Assembly: GCA_006386115.1 (NCBI GenBank)
Contig: VFIW01000095.1
Coordinates: 161,991-225,990, forward strand
DNA: 64,000 bases
Direction: 5' to 3'
DNA from: Globisporangium splendens
Lineage: Eukaryota > Oomycota > Peronosporomycetes > Pythiales > Pythiaceae
Shown here: piece after piece, positions 9,845-21,539 of the stretch
Layout: each line of letters begins with the position of its first letter
How positions within the stretch are numbered: the first letter of the stretch is position 1
Position numbers and translations under genes: made by a program
Notes under the pieces: model-generated
What the model was told of the DNA's origin: nothing
Database searches by the model: none
What the model saw: the letters and a program-made list of their open reading frames with translations, nothing else

Positions 9845-10360
9845 ATGGGCATCGAGAACCAGACTGAGACCAGCGTCGCGTACTTCGCTGCCGGCTGCTT
9901 CTGGGGCGTCGAGCTCGCGTTCCAGCGCGTGCCGGGCGTGCTCCACACGACTGTGGGCTACGCGCAGGGCCACCAGGAGAACGCTACGTACAAGCAGGTG
10001 TGCTCGGGCAAGACGGGCCACGCCGAGACGATCAAGATCGAGTTCGACGCGAGCGAGGTGACGTACGAGCAGCTGCTGGACAAGTTTTGGTCAATCCACG
10101 ACCCCACGACGCTTAACCGCCAGAAGGGGGACGTCGGCACGCAGTACCGCTCGGGCATCTACTACCTGAGCGAAGAGCAGAAGACACAAGCGACGGCTTC
10201 GAAGGAAGCGCAGCAGCAGAAGATCGAGAACCCCATCGTGACCGAGATCGAAGAGTTCCGCGTGTTCTGGCCGGCTGAGGAATACCACCAGCAGTACTTG
10301 GAGAAGGGCGGCCAGTGCGCCGACAAGGGCAGCGACGTGCCAATCAAGTGCTACGGTTAA
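9845..10360 (+). CDS. msrA: Peptide methionine sulfoxide reductase A
   Basis: Single exon, 171 aa from the ATG at 9845. The MsrA signature GCFWG is at residues 17-21, with Cys18 as the catalytic nucleophile attacking the S-sulfoxide of oxidised methionine. GYAQG, HAE and [22 protein letters not shown] follow in the usual order. The C-terminal cysteines (GGQC and IKCYG) can act as resolving residues recycled by thioredoxin. There is no targeting signal, so the enzyme is probably cytosolic. The frame is open back to a GTG at 9761, but that part overlaps the initiator box at 9780-9795, which supports the ATG at 9845. MsrA protects proteins from oxidative damage. Confidence 0.95.
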   Translation: MGIENQTETSVAYFAAGCFWGVELAFQRVPGVLHTTVGYAQGHQENATYKQVCSGKTGHAETIKIEFDASEVTYEQLLDKFWSIHDPTTLNRQKGDVGTQYRSGIYYLSEEQKTQATASKEAQQQKIENPIVTEIEEFRVFWPAEEYHQQYLEKGGQCADKGSDVPIKCYG

Positions 10361-10597
10361 ATAGAAAGCAACCCAAGAAAAGATGCGTTGGCTGGCCGTT
10401 CATGACGCGTATCCATTCGCAAGTGAGGGCTACGCCAGATACAAAACGATGCACCAACTTGAGTGGTTGCTGCAGCTTTTTATCAGGACTGCGTGCACCT
10501 TTAGCGAGATGCATTGGCGTCAGGAGTCACCAACCCTTCCCATTCAATATGATTCATCATTTTTTTTTAGTATTGCCTCTATTGGTAGTTGTTGGCT

Positions 10598-11845
10598 TTA
10601 GTGAATGATCTTGTTGTAGAGTTTCTGGAGACCTCTTGCGGTCACGCGCTTGCCAGCGGACACGACGCGTTCCGAGAGCTTCTCCTCCTGCCAGTCCTTC
10701 CAGATGCCGTACTGCATCACCTGCGCATGCTTCTGGGTTGCTTCCAATTGCTTCAGACGCTTTATCAGCGGCTCGAGGGATTGTTCACTGCAAGAAGACA
10801 CATAGAATCAGTATTATTACTTCACATCAATTCACGCCTGCATCCTCACGCAATACGTACGTTCCGTCGTCGTACTTGGACAGGGATTCTGGAATGCACT
10901 CTCCGTATCCGTTGGCCACGATTTCATTTGCGAAATCGCGCGTAAAAGGCAGCTGAACAATACAACAAGGAGGAATCAGCAACCTCATTCAATACAAAGC
11001 ATCTTTGCAAGTAATGCGGCATTGCGTACCCTTCGAAGTGAGAGATGACAGGTGGCTACCGTGTCGTTTCTTTCAATGCCAGGTACCGCATTCAGCCTAT
11101 GCAAATGATGCCCACAGCATATACAAGAAGCTTTAGTTGGCCACAATAAAACAGCAATTTGCATCAAATGGTCAACTTGTAGGCGTACCGATGCAGCAGT
11201 TGGACGGTCATATAGCGATGCGAGGACACGAAATTCACCCAAATCCATTCCTGCGAGCTCTCGTCCACTTGGACACCAAACGGACGCACCGCGATGACGT
11301 CTTTCGGGAAGAGAAGGTCGCGTGGGAGTGTGTCCTGCAACAGAGTTCGCCGCAGAAACGGCGTGTGGTACACGTAAAAGATGCTCGGGTCGTCCTCGCA
11401 CTGCCGGATCATGCGCACACAGAGCTTCTTGTGCTGCGAAAAGTACCACGACGGGATCTCGTCGACCTTGCTGAAGCGCTGGAACTGCACACAGAACAAA
11501 AACGCACAAAGCTCATAGGCATGATTAGAGCGCGCGCATTCAGGAACGTGTGAAGAGACACACACGAACACGTACAACTCCGCTGAAGCGCATGACGGCA
11601 ACGACCGATCCTGCCATCGTCAAAAGGCAACCAATGCGAAAAATCGTCAGATTGGCGTCAATGGTCTGCCCCGTCGCACCAACGTGTCGCCCGAGCCAGC
11701 GTCGCCAATCGCGCGACTGTTCTTGTGCCGGCGGAGCACCAACTGCAGCTACAGACGCGCTCGCATCGGCAGCGTTTTCCTGTGGCGTGCTTCCGTCCGT
11801 TGGCTCCATAGGTTTCGTCGCGCTTGCCGGATGTTCACGGTCCAT
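10598..11845 (-). CDS. C3orf33-like mitochondrial membrane protein with SNase-like fold
   Basis: Five exons on the minus strand (11845-11576, 11484-11189, 11096-11030, 10952-10861, 10787-10598) give 304 aa; all introns are GT-AG, 73-92 nt. Residues 1-60 are polar and disordered, then one hydrophobic helix (IFRIGCLLTMAGSVVAVMRF, about 68-87) leads into a compact beta-rich region ending LPFTRDFANEIVANGYGECIP. That is the nuclease-like OB-fold pattern seen in C3orf33. The C-terminus has YGIWKDWQEEKL, resembling the YEIWKDN helix of human C3orf33 (a mitochondrial inner membrane protein). No catalytic SNase residues are apparent. The assignment is from recollected family pattern and should be tested by profile search; the exon model is firmer than the name. 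Confidence 0.6.
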
Positions 11846-12212
11846 TTTGCCTGTCTTGTTGATGCATGTCAAAATGCACCCATGCCTATGTTGCAGCAGC
11901 GCAAGCAACTTTAACTGTTGCTTATACGCAACATTACTGATTTAGTGCAACGTAAACCTTCCTTCAAGTGCAACCTTCAGCAGCGTTTCACTCTGGAGCC
12001 ATTTCATGCGTAAATATGGAAACAAAACGTGCGGAAGTGGGAGTGAGTGCATTCGCATTCGTGGAAAGAAGATCGGCACCAGAGCGCACGTCACCATCGC
12101 GTACGCACGCCACGTACGCACGTAACAGCATCCCTGTCACTGACTCACTGCCTCGCGCCGAATCTCTCTCCTCATCGCTCGCTAGTCTGTTCATTGGCAA
12201 TTCCGCAGCACG
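11846..12212. promoter_or_regulatory. Divergent promoter gap
   Basis: 366 nt between outward-reading genes. TTCATTGGCAATTCC at about 12190-12204 is a partial oomycete initiator match just before the ATG at 12213. Nothing else was recognised. Confidence 0.4.
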
Positions 12213-13508
12213 ATGCGCAAGTACGAGGACTGCTGGGTCGTGGACCGCACGATGTTCGAATACGTCAACCAGGTATATGTGCGCTTCTGCGTGTATTGTA
12301 TGGATGCCGGCCATTGTCGCTAACATGGGTTTTGTGTTCTTGTAGGGCGGCTGCAGCTGCTGTGGCGTGACGCATGCGATCATGGACCTCGCGTCGTTTG
12401 CGGAAAAGTGCTCGGATTGGGGTACGCTGTTCATTTGAAGTTGGGTATGGCACTTGATTCAAGCGCTAATCGCTATGTATGTGCGTTTGCATGTGGGTCG
12501 TGTCAGAAACGGATGATGAGAAGAAAGAGCAGTTCTCGCCGTGGCCGAGCTTCATCCATGAAGAGATCCTCACGGAGCGCGCGCGCCTCCGCGTCGCGAT
12601 GAAGGACGACATGAAGAGCTACAAGCGCTTTATCGACACGCATTTGGCGGGCTTCTCTGAGTGGTGGAAGCGTCTCGATGAAACGGGGAAAACCAGGTAC
12701 GATCAAGCAATAAACGACATGCGAGACGCTGCGTGACTGTAGGGTTGTACTAACGAACTCTTGTGTGCGTACAGAGTGTTTCAGATGACGGACGAAGAAG
12801 TGATGGATTTCTTCCGCATTCATGCGCGCGTGAAGGGCTCGTACGACGTCGTGCTGTGCGCGATCATGAAGCAAGTCAAGCACTTTGCCGAGACCGGCTA
12901 CCGTGATGGCCGCATCAACGCCGAAATGTACTTTGAACAATTCCTCCAGGTGAGAGAGGCAATCCAAGTAAAACCTATGGTGCTAATTTGTTTTTCTTCT
13001 AATCGATGTCTTTCTGTGGCTAGTATCGACGCGGTGTGTTTTTAATGGATTTCAAGTACATCAACTCGCCAGAAGGAGCTGCCAACTTTATCCAGATGCT
13101 CCAGGTGTTGGGCGGTCCAAAGCTCCTGCCAGTGCGCCAAAGTACGACCTCTTTGTAATGTCGCTTGTCCATTTATTAACTACCCCTCGAGAACTCACTC
13201 CAGTTAACTACACTGTCCGTTTTTCATTGCGCAGCTCGTGATCCGCGCGAAAAGACCGAGGCCGAAGCCGAACAAGCCAAGAGCGAGGCCAACGTGCAGA
13301 GCTTCCGATCGGACCGCCGTCTCGTGCGCTTGGTACGTTTTGCCAGTTGGGCTTTATGCATTTGTGTTAAGTTGGTGCTGATGCTTTGCGCATTTATCAA
13401 CAGGTCATTTTCCGCAAGTTCGCCGACATTGCCATTCGAAAGTACATGCGTGAAGTTGTCAACACCACCGACGACGGCACTCCTGTCGAGCCCATTGCAA
13501 TGGAATAA
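12213..13508 (+). CDS. Unrecognised conserved-looking protein, seven exons
   Basis: Exons 12213-12272, 12346-12421, 12507-12696, 12775-12949, 13024-13141, 13235-13332 and 13404-13508 join in phase to 273 aa. I do not recognise the family. The N-terminus carries an unusual GGCSCCG cluster (residues 21-27) after DRTMFEYVNQ. The middle is mostly helical and charged (ERARLRVAMKDDMKSYKRFIDTHLAGF, FFRIHARVKGSYDVVLCAIMKQVKHF). An acidic/basic linker (EKTEAEAEQAKSEA) precedes a final helix (IFRKFADIAIRKYMREVV). There is no signal peptide or transmembrane helix. Seven clean phase-preserving GT-AG introns make it a real, selected gene. The Cys cluster could bind metal, but that is speculation. Confidence 0.75.
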
Positions 13509-13626
13509 GAGAAGTACTCCACCGCACAAATACACCAACGGCCAAAGTCAGTGAATTCCCAATTAAATGCATTTCCATTCTCTGCTTTTACCGCACATTC
13601 TGCTTCCCACGCATAGTTCTGATGAC

Positions 13627-15320
13627 TTAACTCGGGGCAGCGACCGTCACGCCTTTGTTCTTGGCAGCGTAATATTTGCGACTCTCTTCAAAGTACCCGT
13701 TCGGATGGTTGATCATGACGTCGGCGTCCGAGCCCGCGTGCGTGGCTTCAAAGTGCTTTTTGCACGCGACCTGGAAATGCCGCGCCTGTGCCAGATTCAG
13801 GATCTCTTGCTTCTCGCCCTCAGGTACCCCCTGGAGCGCTTTCTGCAGATGCTCTTCCTCGTAGTGGCGGAACGGACAGCCATGATACTCACCAGCCTTT
13901 GGCGGCTCGCCCGTGATGATCGCCATGCAGCTGTACGGCGTGTAGTCCTTGCGCTTGCCCTCTTTACCGTAGTTGTGACGGATGTTGTACGCGTACTTCT
14001 TGTTGAAGTCGTCGACCGACATCTTTTTGCAAAACTCCTGGCGCCAGTACGCGATCGCATCGTCCAGTTGCAACCCAATGCCCTTGAGGAAGAGTCCGTA
14101 CTGCTGACGACCTGCAAACTTCATGTGGTGGTTCACCTTGAGCGCCTTGTGCAGCGAGCGCATGCAAAGCGGCATCGATGTCGCCGCAAGACCATCAATC
14201 ATGTCCGGTGTGATTTGGTCGGTGGACCCCGGCGCGGCCTGCACGGAGTAGTCGGCGTCGATGTGATGCTTCGCCAGGTTGGTCAGCACGGGGGCGAGGC
14301 GGTCGTCCTTGCTGATCAGCGAGCGGTTGTATTTCCGGAATGCTGACGCCAGTTGCTTCGAAAGCTGCAGTTCATGTCGACATTCAGTATCGAAGGTTAG
14401 AACCGAAAAGCTTCTCAAGCGGTAGCATGCAGACTGTAGGTACTCACGTTGGTGCGGAAGGCAGAGTGCAAGATGGACACGACATGATCGAATGGGACGT
14501 ACGCGATACCAGCTTCCAGGTACACTTTGCGCGTTCCGACCAGATCGAGCGCTTCTGTGAATGGCACCTTGAAAAATGCTGGCAGCGGCTGCATGCGCAT
14601 TTTGATGTCGATCACGCCTGCATCGCGCACGGTCTTGAGCTTACTCTGGCGCTGCTCGATCTCCTTTGCAGTCGCCTCCTGGTACGACAGACCGTTCGTC
14701 TTCATGAAATGTAGCTTCTCGTCGCGCGTCATCTTGTCCAAGCGGTAGCGAAACAGCGTGCTCTCTTGCGACAAGAACCACCGACGCAGCTCTTCGGTTT
14801 GGCAGAACGCCATGCGCAGAAAGAAGTGCGAGAGCTCGTCTTTCATCTACAGTATAGCAGCAAAAGAAACCGTTTGCTTGCATGAAAACAACAATGAGTC
14901 TCTACCATTTGATTCTAAATGCAACATACCACGTCGTCCTCTGCGCGCTTTGGGTTGCCTGGCGCCGCTGGTCGCAGCGGCAAGTGCTTGTTGAGCGTCT
15001 TGTCGAGCTTCACCTCGCGGTCCTTGACCACGACGCTGCGCAAGCGAAAGTTCTCCACAGCCTTCAGCACTAAAGGCATTGCAAAGCACAAACCACAACG
15101 GTAGTCAGCATGCGTGCTCTTTTGCGTCTGCTTCTCTCGCGGTGACGACACCATGACGCGCTATGCCACATGCGCACGTACCATGCAGTCGGTCGATGGC
15201 GAACTCCTCAAACTCCTCGAGCGAGACCTCCACGAGCGGCGCCTCGTTGTACATCGAGAGCATGGAGATGCCACCGCCATGGCGCTGCACCTCGCGGCGT
15301 TGGTTGCCCACGTTCAGCAT
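13627..15320 (-). CDS. PRIM2: DNA primase large subunit
   Basis: Four exons on the minus strand (15320-15182, 15069-14930, 14846-14448, 14364-13627) give 471 aa. The N-terminal half has the MYNEAPLVEVSLEEFEEFAIDRL start and the FFLRMAFCQTEELRRWFLSQE block typical of p58. The C-terminal domain keeps all four 4Fe-4S cysteines: Cys293 (MPLC), Cys372 (YSC), Cys389 (HGCPFRH) and Cys427 (VACKKHF), close to the human positions 287/367/384/424. The protein pairs with PRIM1 and DNA polymerase alpha to start Okazaki-fragment RNA primers in the nucleus. Length is slightly under the human 509 aa because the C-terminal tail is short. All junctions are in phase. Confidence 0.95.
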
Positions 15321-15568
15321 CGCGCTTCTTTGTTTAGTTGGTTATCCACTGGGAAAAGCCGCCACCACCACCGCAAACAGAGCCGATTGCTGTCTGCGCG
15401 GCAATTTGACGCATTCCCGCCAAAAAAGAACAAACTACGAGCGACTCATCAGCGGTAATTTACGAAGTATATGACGCGAAATAAAACTGCGAAATGGTCA
15501 TCTGCGTACTTTAATCAAGCGAACTTAACAAATTGTTAAGTTCGCGCGAGAAAGTACACACAGGAGGG

Positions 15569-17968
15569 ATGACGTTGTCGAGGACAGGCGACATCATGAC
15601 TCGAAACGACGTGGACTTGTCGATGGGTTTACAGCAGCTACTCACAGAGAAAAAAAAGAGCGCTCTGGTCGGAATGAATTCGCTCAGCGACAGCAGCGGC
15701 AATGCCACGACAGCGAAGACGGTGGCGGCGTCGCACGACATCCACCTGCGGCACATTGTGCAGGACAAGATCCTGATGAAGATGGTCAAGCACGTGACGC
15801 AGCTCACGCGCGGCTGGGTCGTGCTCGTCGTGGACGACCGCACCACGCGCATCCTCTCGTACGCTGTGCGCATGAGCGACCTCACGGACTGCGGCGTCTC
15901 GATTATTGAGCGTCTCGAGCTCAACCGGCAACCGTTCCCGGAGATGAACGTCGTGTACTTTATCGCGCCAACAACTGAGGCGATCCGCAAGACGGCGGCT
16001 GACTTCGCCAACGAGAGCAAACCAAAGTACAACGACGTGTACCTCTTCCTCCTCTCGCATGCAACTGACGATGTGCTTGCGGAGTTGAAGAATCACCCAG
16101 CGCTAGTGCAGCGATTGAAGGCGCTTCAAGAGGTGAATGCCGACTTCCTGGCACTTGAGAAGTGTGCGTTCTCGTTTGACATGAACTCGGCATTCCATCA
16201 CATGTACTCACCTGTCTCGGCAAAAAGTGACGCAGCGCAAGTGATGGCGCAAATCAGCGAGAAGCTCGTGTCGGTGTGCGCGACCTTGGAGGAGTACCCG
16301 TACGTGCGGTACAAGGCTGACCAACCACGGATGGAGCAACTCGCGCAGATGTTCCAGATGAAGATGAACGCGTTTGTCGCCAACAACGACGCATTCGTGT
16401 ACGCGCCACAGCGCGGTACGCTGCTGTTTATGGACCGCAGCCAAGATATCGTATCGCCGCTGCTTCACGAGAGCACATTCCAAGCCATGATCTACGATTT
16501 GCTGGATGTGAATGAAGAGCAGATCACATACCCAGCCGAGACAAACGCTGGTGTCGTCATGAAAACAGCGTTTCTGAACGAAAATGACAAGCTCTGGATC
16601 GAGTTTCGCCATACGCACATCGCTAAAGTGAGCGAAGAGATCGGTACGCGCATGGCGACACTGTCGAGTTCGAAAGCAGGGTCGTCATTGGGGAAGGGCA
16701 AAAGCACGGATCTGCACTCGATGGCCGCTGCGCTTCGCGAACTTCCCGAGTATCGCGAGTTACTCGGGAGGCTCTCACAGCATCTGCACCTCGCGGGCAA
16801 AGCCATGGAGGTGTTCACGTCCACATGTCTCCTGGATGCGTCCAACTTGGAACAATCCATGGCCACGGGCGTCGACGACTCTGGCAAGAAGCTCAAGTCG
16901 AGTGCTGTTACGAAACAGTTCGAGGACCTTATGAAAGACCCAAAACTCACAGAGAGCGACCGCTTCCGTATCGTGGCGGTCTTTGCGCTCACGCAGGATA
17001 CGATGAAGGACACGGAGAAGAACAAGACGATGCAGGCGGCGTGCCTCTCCAAGAAGTACGACACAGCGCTATTAAACCTGCGCCACGTTGCCGGTCCAGC
17101 GCTGTATAAGCAGAATGGGAACAGTGCGCTGTCAGCTGAGGAGCTCAAGGAGGCGACGAAGAGAGCGACTGCGGCCGAGTACTCGAACGCGCGATACGAT
17201 CCAAAGATCAAGGCTGTCGTGGAGAAAGCGCTCAAGGGCTCGCTAGATGAGACTGAGTACTCGTACATCATCACACCACCGCCACAAACCGCAAGTGGAA
17301 ATGACGACGCGAAGAAGAAAAATGCGCCGATCTCGTTGCGAAAGTACGTCGAGTGCATGCGTTTGCATAGGGACATTAGACAGTTAGGCTGACGCTGATG
17401 CGAACGTTGTCATTGGAGCAGGAAACCGCAGGCGAAGACTGGGAAAACAGACAATGTGGTGGACAAAGGAGACGCGTTCTCTGGCGAGAAGCTGATTGTG
17501 TTCGTCGCTGGTGGATGCGCGTACTCCGAGGTAAACGATACTCTCTTGAGCAACTGGAGAGCGCCACGTATCACAGCTTGAGAACTAACCCGCTGTTGCA
17601 CAAGCTGCCTCAACAGCTTCGCAGCATCTACGAGGTGCGCGCGGCCGAGAAGCGCGACGTGATCCTGGGCACGACGTCGTTCCTGAAGCCCAATGCGTTT
17701 ATCGACGCGCTCGCGAATCTGCAGGAGCTCCAGCCGCTTGCTCCGCCTGCCGTCGTGTGCGTCCTGTGTGTGTGCATAATATATATATATATATATACAT
17801 GTGAGTATGTACGCTAGGCTGTGGACTGACGCATATGACTTCTTTGTATGCGCTTGCAGCGGCCATGGCGCGGAGGTGGCGCCGCTAAGCAGCGGCGAGA
17901 TCCACGTGCACATGGAGCAACAGCAACCGCAGTCCCAACAGCCCGAGAAAACCTCTTCAAGTGCATAA
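15569..17968 (+). CDS. Sec1/Munc18 (SM) family protein
   Basis: Four exons (15569-17343, 17422-17530, 17617-17756, 17860-17968) give 710 aa from the ATG at 15569. The block WVVLVVDDRTTRILSYAVRMSDLTDCGVSIIERL is the SM domain 1 start, DRSQDIVSPLLHE (RGxDxxxPLLHE-type) is the hallmark, and EKLIVFVAGGCAYSE-LRSIYEV is the conserved C-terminal block that only appears after splicing. SM proteins clamp syntaxin/SNARE bundles and drive vesicle fusion; exocytic Sec1 is the likely subgroup, though Sly1/Vps33/Vps45 were not tested. Residues 1-60 before the SM fold are low-complexity, and a later start at 15596 is possible. Exon 4 encodes a Gln-rich tail, and its upstream intron contains a TA repeat. Confidence 0.9.
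17779..17797. repeat. (AT)n microsatellite in SM-gene intron 3
   Basis: A pure alternating A/T run of 19 nt inside the intron 17757-17859; likely length-polymorphic. Confidence 0.8.
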
Positions 17969-18231
17969 AATCTCAGGTCGCACAGTTGTCGGAAAGAATC
18001 ACAGCTCCGCGAATCCAACAGTAAACATCACCTGCTGCTTTCAAATCGGAAAATGACTTGAGTTTCGTATACTTTGTTTATTGTACCGTGATGTTTTAAA
18101 AAAACTGAAGTGTATCTTACGTGAAACCATATGCCTTTTATTGGCCAGCTCATTTATCAATGCAGGCAACCTGAAGCGCACCTTGCAACGTGGCAATCAC
18201 TAAGCAAAAGCAAGAGCGAGAGAGAGGGAAG

Positions 18232-19524
18232 ATGGTGCGTCTGATCAAGTGGACGCTGCTGCTGGTGGCCGCCTGCGCAGCCGCAGCACACGCACAGGAC
18301 CAGCCACCGCAGGACGCCCCGCAGACGTGCGTGGAGCCGTCGGTCGTGACGGACTTTGAGACCAAGATCCACGCACTGGAGTCCTCCAGCGCGGACGTGC
18401 ACGCGCGTCTGGACGCCGCGTCCAAGGCGTGGGCGGGCGAGAAGAAGGAGCTCGAGGACAAGTTCGAGAAGGAGCAAACGAGCCACCGGTCGACCGTGAC
18501 GCTGCTGCGCAACACCAAGGCCAACTCGGACAAGACGGTCGCGCTGCTCGAGAAGAAGCTCGAGGACGCGGATGCCAGACACAAGGAGCAGCTCGGCGCG
18601 CTGGATACGCAAGTGCAATCCCTCGAAGCGACGGTGGAGAGTCTGAAGAGCGAACTCGCGAAGCAGAAGGAGATCGTGTCGGCGCGCGACTCGGAGGTGT
18701 CGGATGCGCGCGCCAAGCTGCTCAAGTTCACGGACAAGGTCAAGTCGCTGGAGAAAGACGTGCAGCTCTCTCGAAAGAACAACGAAGCGTTGCGCTCGGA
18801 ACTGGAGCAGAAGGAGACCGAGATCTCGCTTTCCGCGTTGCTCTCGTCGTACTACGACGAAGGTGTCGTTATCGCGGGTAACACGGTCGCATTGCTCCGT
18901 GAGCGCGCCGAGCAAAGCTCTGGCACGATCAGCAAGGTCGTGGATACGCTTGAGACGACGAAGAAGACCGTTGTCGAGACGACCGACAAGTTCTACGCAG
19001 AGAACCTCGCAGCGACTGTGGACCCGATTCTCGCGGATATCCGCGAAGCTGCCGACCCGCACGTGAAGAAGTACCTGCCGATTGTGCAAGAGGAGGCTGA
19101 AAAGGCCAAGACGGAAGCCATTAAGCTGTCGCAGGAAGGACTGCAGCGCGCCAAGTCGGCGCGTCTCGAGGCGATCGCGCTTTTGGAGCAGAACGAGAAC
19201 GTCGCCACGCACGCGCAGAAGATCGTCGACGGCGTGCTCATCGCAGTGGCGATCCCGTTGGCGTTGTTCCAGATCCGATTCCTCCTGCGCGTCATGTGGT
19301 GGCTCCTCTCGACGGCGATCTGCGTGATGACGCTTGGCTGCTGCTGCTCGTCCAAGCGCTCGAAGCTCAAGCGCAAGACGAACTCGCGAAAGCCGGTGAC
19401 GGCCACCGCTGCGGCGCCGGCCGCGTCGACGACGTCAACGACCTCGACGCCAAAGAAGGGCAATCAATCGAACGCATCCTCGTCGTCGGCAAACAAACGC
19501 AGCGGCAAAAAGAACGCTCGTTAA
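18232..19524 (+). CDS. Secretory-pathway coiled-coil membrane protein
   Basis: Single exon, 430 aa, ATG at 18232. Residues 1-22 (MVRLIKWTLLLVAACAAAAHAQ) are a signal peptide. Residues 45-230 are long heptad coiled coil (KKELEDKFEKEQTS through LRSELEQKETEIS). A helical segment follows (GNTVALLRERAEQSSGTISKVVDTLETTKKTVVE), then a hydrophobic region at about 334-370 with one or two membrane passes (VLIAVAIPLALFQI, WWLLSTAICVMTLG) ending in GCCCS, a likely palmitoylation or membrane-boundary cluster. The last 55 residues are Ser/Thr/Lys-rich and end in GKKNAR, which is not a canonical KKxx ER signal. Topology would place the coiled coil in the lumen or outside and the basic tail in the cytosol. 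No family is recognised; a tether or scaffold role is inferred only from architecture. Confidence 0.75.
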   Translation: MVRLIKWTLLLVAACAAAAHAQDQPPQDAPQTCVEPSVVTDFETKIHALESSSADVHARLDAASKAWAGEKKELEDKFEKEQTSHRSTVTLLRNTKANSDKTVALLEKKLEDADARHKEQLGALDTQVQSLEATVESLKSELAKQKEIVSARDSEVSDARAKLLKFTDKVKSLEKDVQLSRKNNEALRSELEQKETEISLSALLSSYYDEGVVIAGNTVALLRERAEQSSGTISKVVDTLETTKKTVVETTDKFYAENLAATVDPILADIREAADPHVKKYLPIVQEEAEKAKTEAIKLSQEGLQRAKSARLEAIALLEQNENVATHAQKIVDGVLIAVAIPLALFQIRFLLRVMWWLLSTAICVMTLGCCCSSKRSKLKRKTNSRKPVTATAAAPAASTTSTTSTPKKGNQSNASSSSANKRSGKKNAR

Positions 19525-19685
19525 TGCATTTCAGATGAAAAGGCGAGCGAAACCGAGAGTTGTTGTTGTAGTGTGAATGAGACTACGAAAGGGAGAGAGA
19601 GCAAACGATGAAATAAATGCAACAATGGTTCTTTGTGTGTCACTTTTGATTAGTAGTTCATTGTTGTATTTCTAACTGATCTCCC

Positions 19686-21539
19686 TTAAAAACTCTCGAG
19701 AATATTGGACATGCTCATCCGTGCTGCTGGCCTGTCGTCTCCGTCCTCCACTTGCTGCTGACAGTCGCAGTGCTCTGGTTCCTGCGCATTCCGAATCTGC
19801 TCTCGAATCATTCCCTCTCGTGTCAAATGCGCATACGTCAACACATACATGAGAGCCTCTGGATCCCGAACAACTCGGCGCAATGCGGCGTGGAAGTCCA
19901 TGTGCTCGTCCACATTTGTAATCAGACTGGTGCTTGTGTCAAAGTAGAACGCGAGTCGCGAATCTACTATGAGAATGGAGCCTAGCAGCATATTTAACAC
20001 CGAAAGTTCGGGAAGCACATGCGGAAACACGTGCTGAATCGTGCGCAACGTAACACCAAGCGTGTACTGCGCCGTCGTGTGGGCGACAACACACCCTGCC
20101 ATTGGCTGTGCTTCCAGCGGCGAGTGCATGTCGAATGCCAGGAGCTCAAAGCACCAACTCAGTGACTGCCATCGCTCTTCAAGGACGTGGCGACCACTTT
20201 CCAGTCCGCAAGTCACCGTTGGTGACACGTGGTTTCTCAAAAAGATCTGTTGTCGATCACGAAGCTGCTCCGAGATGGCGTCGCCTGATCCACTAGCAAA
20301 GAGCTCAAAGTATTCCCTCGTCACATAACGAAAGTAATCAACAGGAGTCAACAGCGGACCTCGTGGAGTAGAAAAGATCGTCGCATCGGCCGGCGAGTCT
20401 GCGAAATCCTCCGTTGTCAGCATATCGACTTCGTCACGTAGCCGCGCCACTTGGTGTTCCATTCTTGATACCTTGACTTGCTGGTGCGCTTCGGCAGAAC
20501 CGGGGGAACCATGCGAGTCAGTGTCAACACCAGCAACGGAGCCACGCATCTCCAGTCCATTGTCAAAGACTTTAGGGTCGTAGGGCTCAACCGCGTCTTC
20601 AACTGCTATTGTAGCCTCACGAGATGCGACTCCATCGCCTGCTTTCGTGACACCAAACATGGAATTGTCGCCGATGAGCGCGCCGTTGAGCAGAATGTCG
20701 ACTTCAGCGGGGTTGGCCAACATATCGCTGAAGATCTGGACAAAGTCTATGTCCACGAGGTACTTGTGGACCTTGTCGTCCGTGTTAAAGTAGAAGGAGA
20801 GCGCGATATCGGCCGTCGTCTCCTTGCCCACGAGCTTGGACACGAGCCACTCGTTGCCCATGATGTGCGGAAACAAACTGGCGATCGTGCTGCGCAGGAT
20901 CTGGAACTGCAGCGTGCCCTTAGTCGTGATCAGCACCGAGTCCTCGACCGCCACGACCTCGGACGAGTGCATCTGCAGGCAGATAAACTTGAGGAAGATC
21001 GAGTACCGTCGGAGCTGCTCGACCATGATGTCGATGCCCACGTGGCCGCCGCCGCAGTCCATCTCCGGGTCAATGATGCTGTATAGGAACTCGCGCTGGC
21101 CCTGTTGCGTCGGGCGGCCGCTTCTCCTCGGCCTCACATCTTCATCCACGTGGAAGCCGTGGCGCAGCACGTGGTAATAATTCTCAATGATGTGCACGAG
21201 CGATCCGTTCGGCGCCGTGCGCTGGTTGAGCGTCTTGGCGCGCAGGATGTCGCGCAGCATCTGCAGGTTCTGGATCTCCTGCTGCAGGTTCTGCACATCG
21301 AGTGTGAGGTTGAACGCGACAGAGCGCTCGTTCGGCACCGTGCGGTAGGGTCCCCAGCCGGCCTTGAGCTTGCGCGGCTTCTTGGGTAGACCGCGGATCA
21401 GCCGCTTCTTCTTCTTCTGTGTGCTCTTGTTGCTCGCCACGACGAGCGGCTGCGGAGTTTCGTCACTGGACGCATCATTCGCTGTCATTACAGCGGCGGC
21501 GGCGGAGGAGGAGGAGGACGAGGCTCGCGACGACGCCAT
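19686..21539 (-). CDS. Island paralogue 1: zipper-like N-terminus plus duplicated module
   Basis: Single exon, 617 aa. A Lys/Arg-rich stretch (41-59) leads to [20 protein letters not shown] and a leucine-heptad helix at 71-104, which looks like a diverged bZIP. Two ~170-residue modules follow (about 115-290 and 403-572). They are homologous to each other: MHSS/MHSP at 190/471, FPHIM/FPHVL at 223/505, FYFNT/FYFDT at 249/531 and a DF pair at 265/548. FPH-to-FYF spacing is 26 in both. Pattern and strand order suggest an NTF2/SnoaL-like fold, but this is unverified. The linker 291-395 is disordered. It ends [10 protein letters not shown], matching the C-termini of two neighbours. Function unknown; a DNA-binding or dimerising regulator is the working guess. 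Three more copies lie within 15 kb on the same strand. Confidence 0.85.
   Translation of the reverse strand: MASSRASSSSSSAAAAVMTANDASSDETPQPLVVASNKSTQKKKKRLIRGLPKKPRKLKAGWGPYRTVPNERSVAFNLTLDVQNLQQEIQNLQMLRDILRAKTLNQRTAPNGSLVHIIENYYHVLRHGFHVDEDVRPRRSGRPTQQGQREFLYSIIDPEMDCGGGHVGIDIMVEQLRRYSIFLKFICLQMHSSEVVAVEDSVLITTKGTLQFQILRSTIASLFPHIMGNEWLVSKLVGKETTADIALSFYFNTDDKVHKYLVDIDFVQIFSDMLANPAEVDILLNGALIGDNSMFGVTKAGDGVASREATIAVEDAVEPYDPKVFDNGLEMRGSVAGVDTDSHGSPGSAEAHQQVKVSRMEHQVARLRDEVDMLTTEDFADSPADATIFSTPRGPLLTPVDYFRYVTREYFELFASGSGDAISEQLRDRQQIFLRNHVSPTVTCGLESGRHVLEERWQSLSWCFELLAFDMHSPLEAQPMAGCVVAHTTAQYTLGVTLRTIQHVFPHVLPELSVLNMLLGSILIVDSRLAFYFDTSTSLITNVDEHMDFHAALRRVVRDPEALMYVLTYAHLTREGMIREQIRNAQEPEHCDCQQQVEDGDDRPAARMSMSNILESF

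Noticed and set aside
15533..15568. Longer N-terminus of the Sec1/Munc18 gene
   Set aside because: Starts with TTG; the ATG at 15569 or 15596 is more credible.
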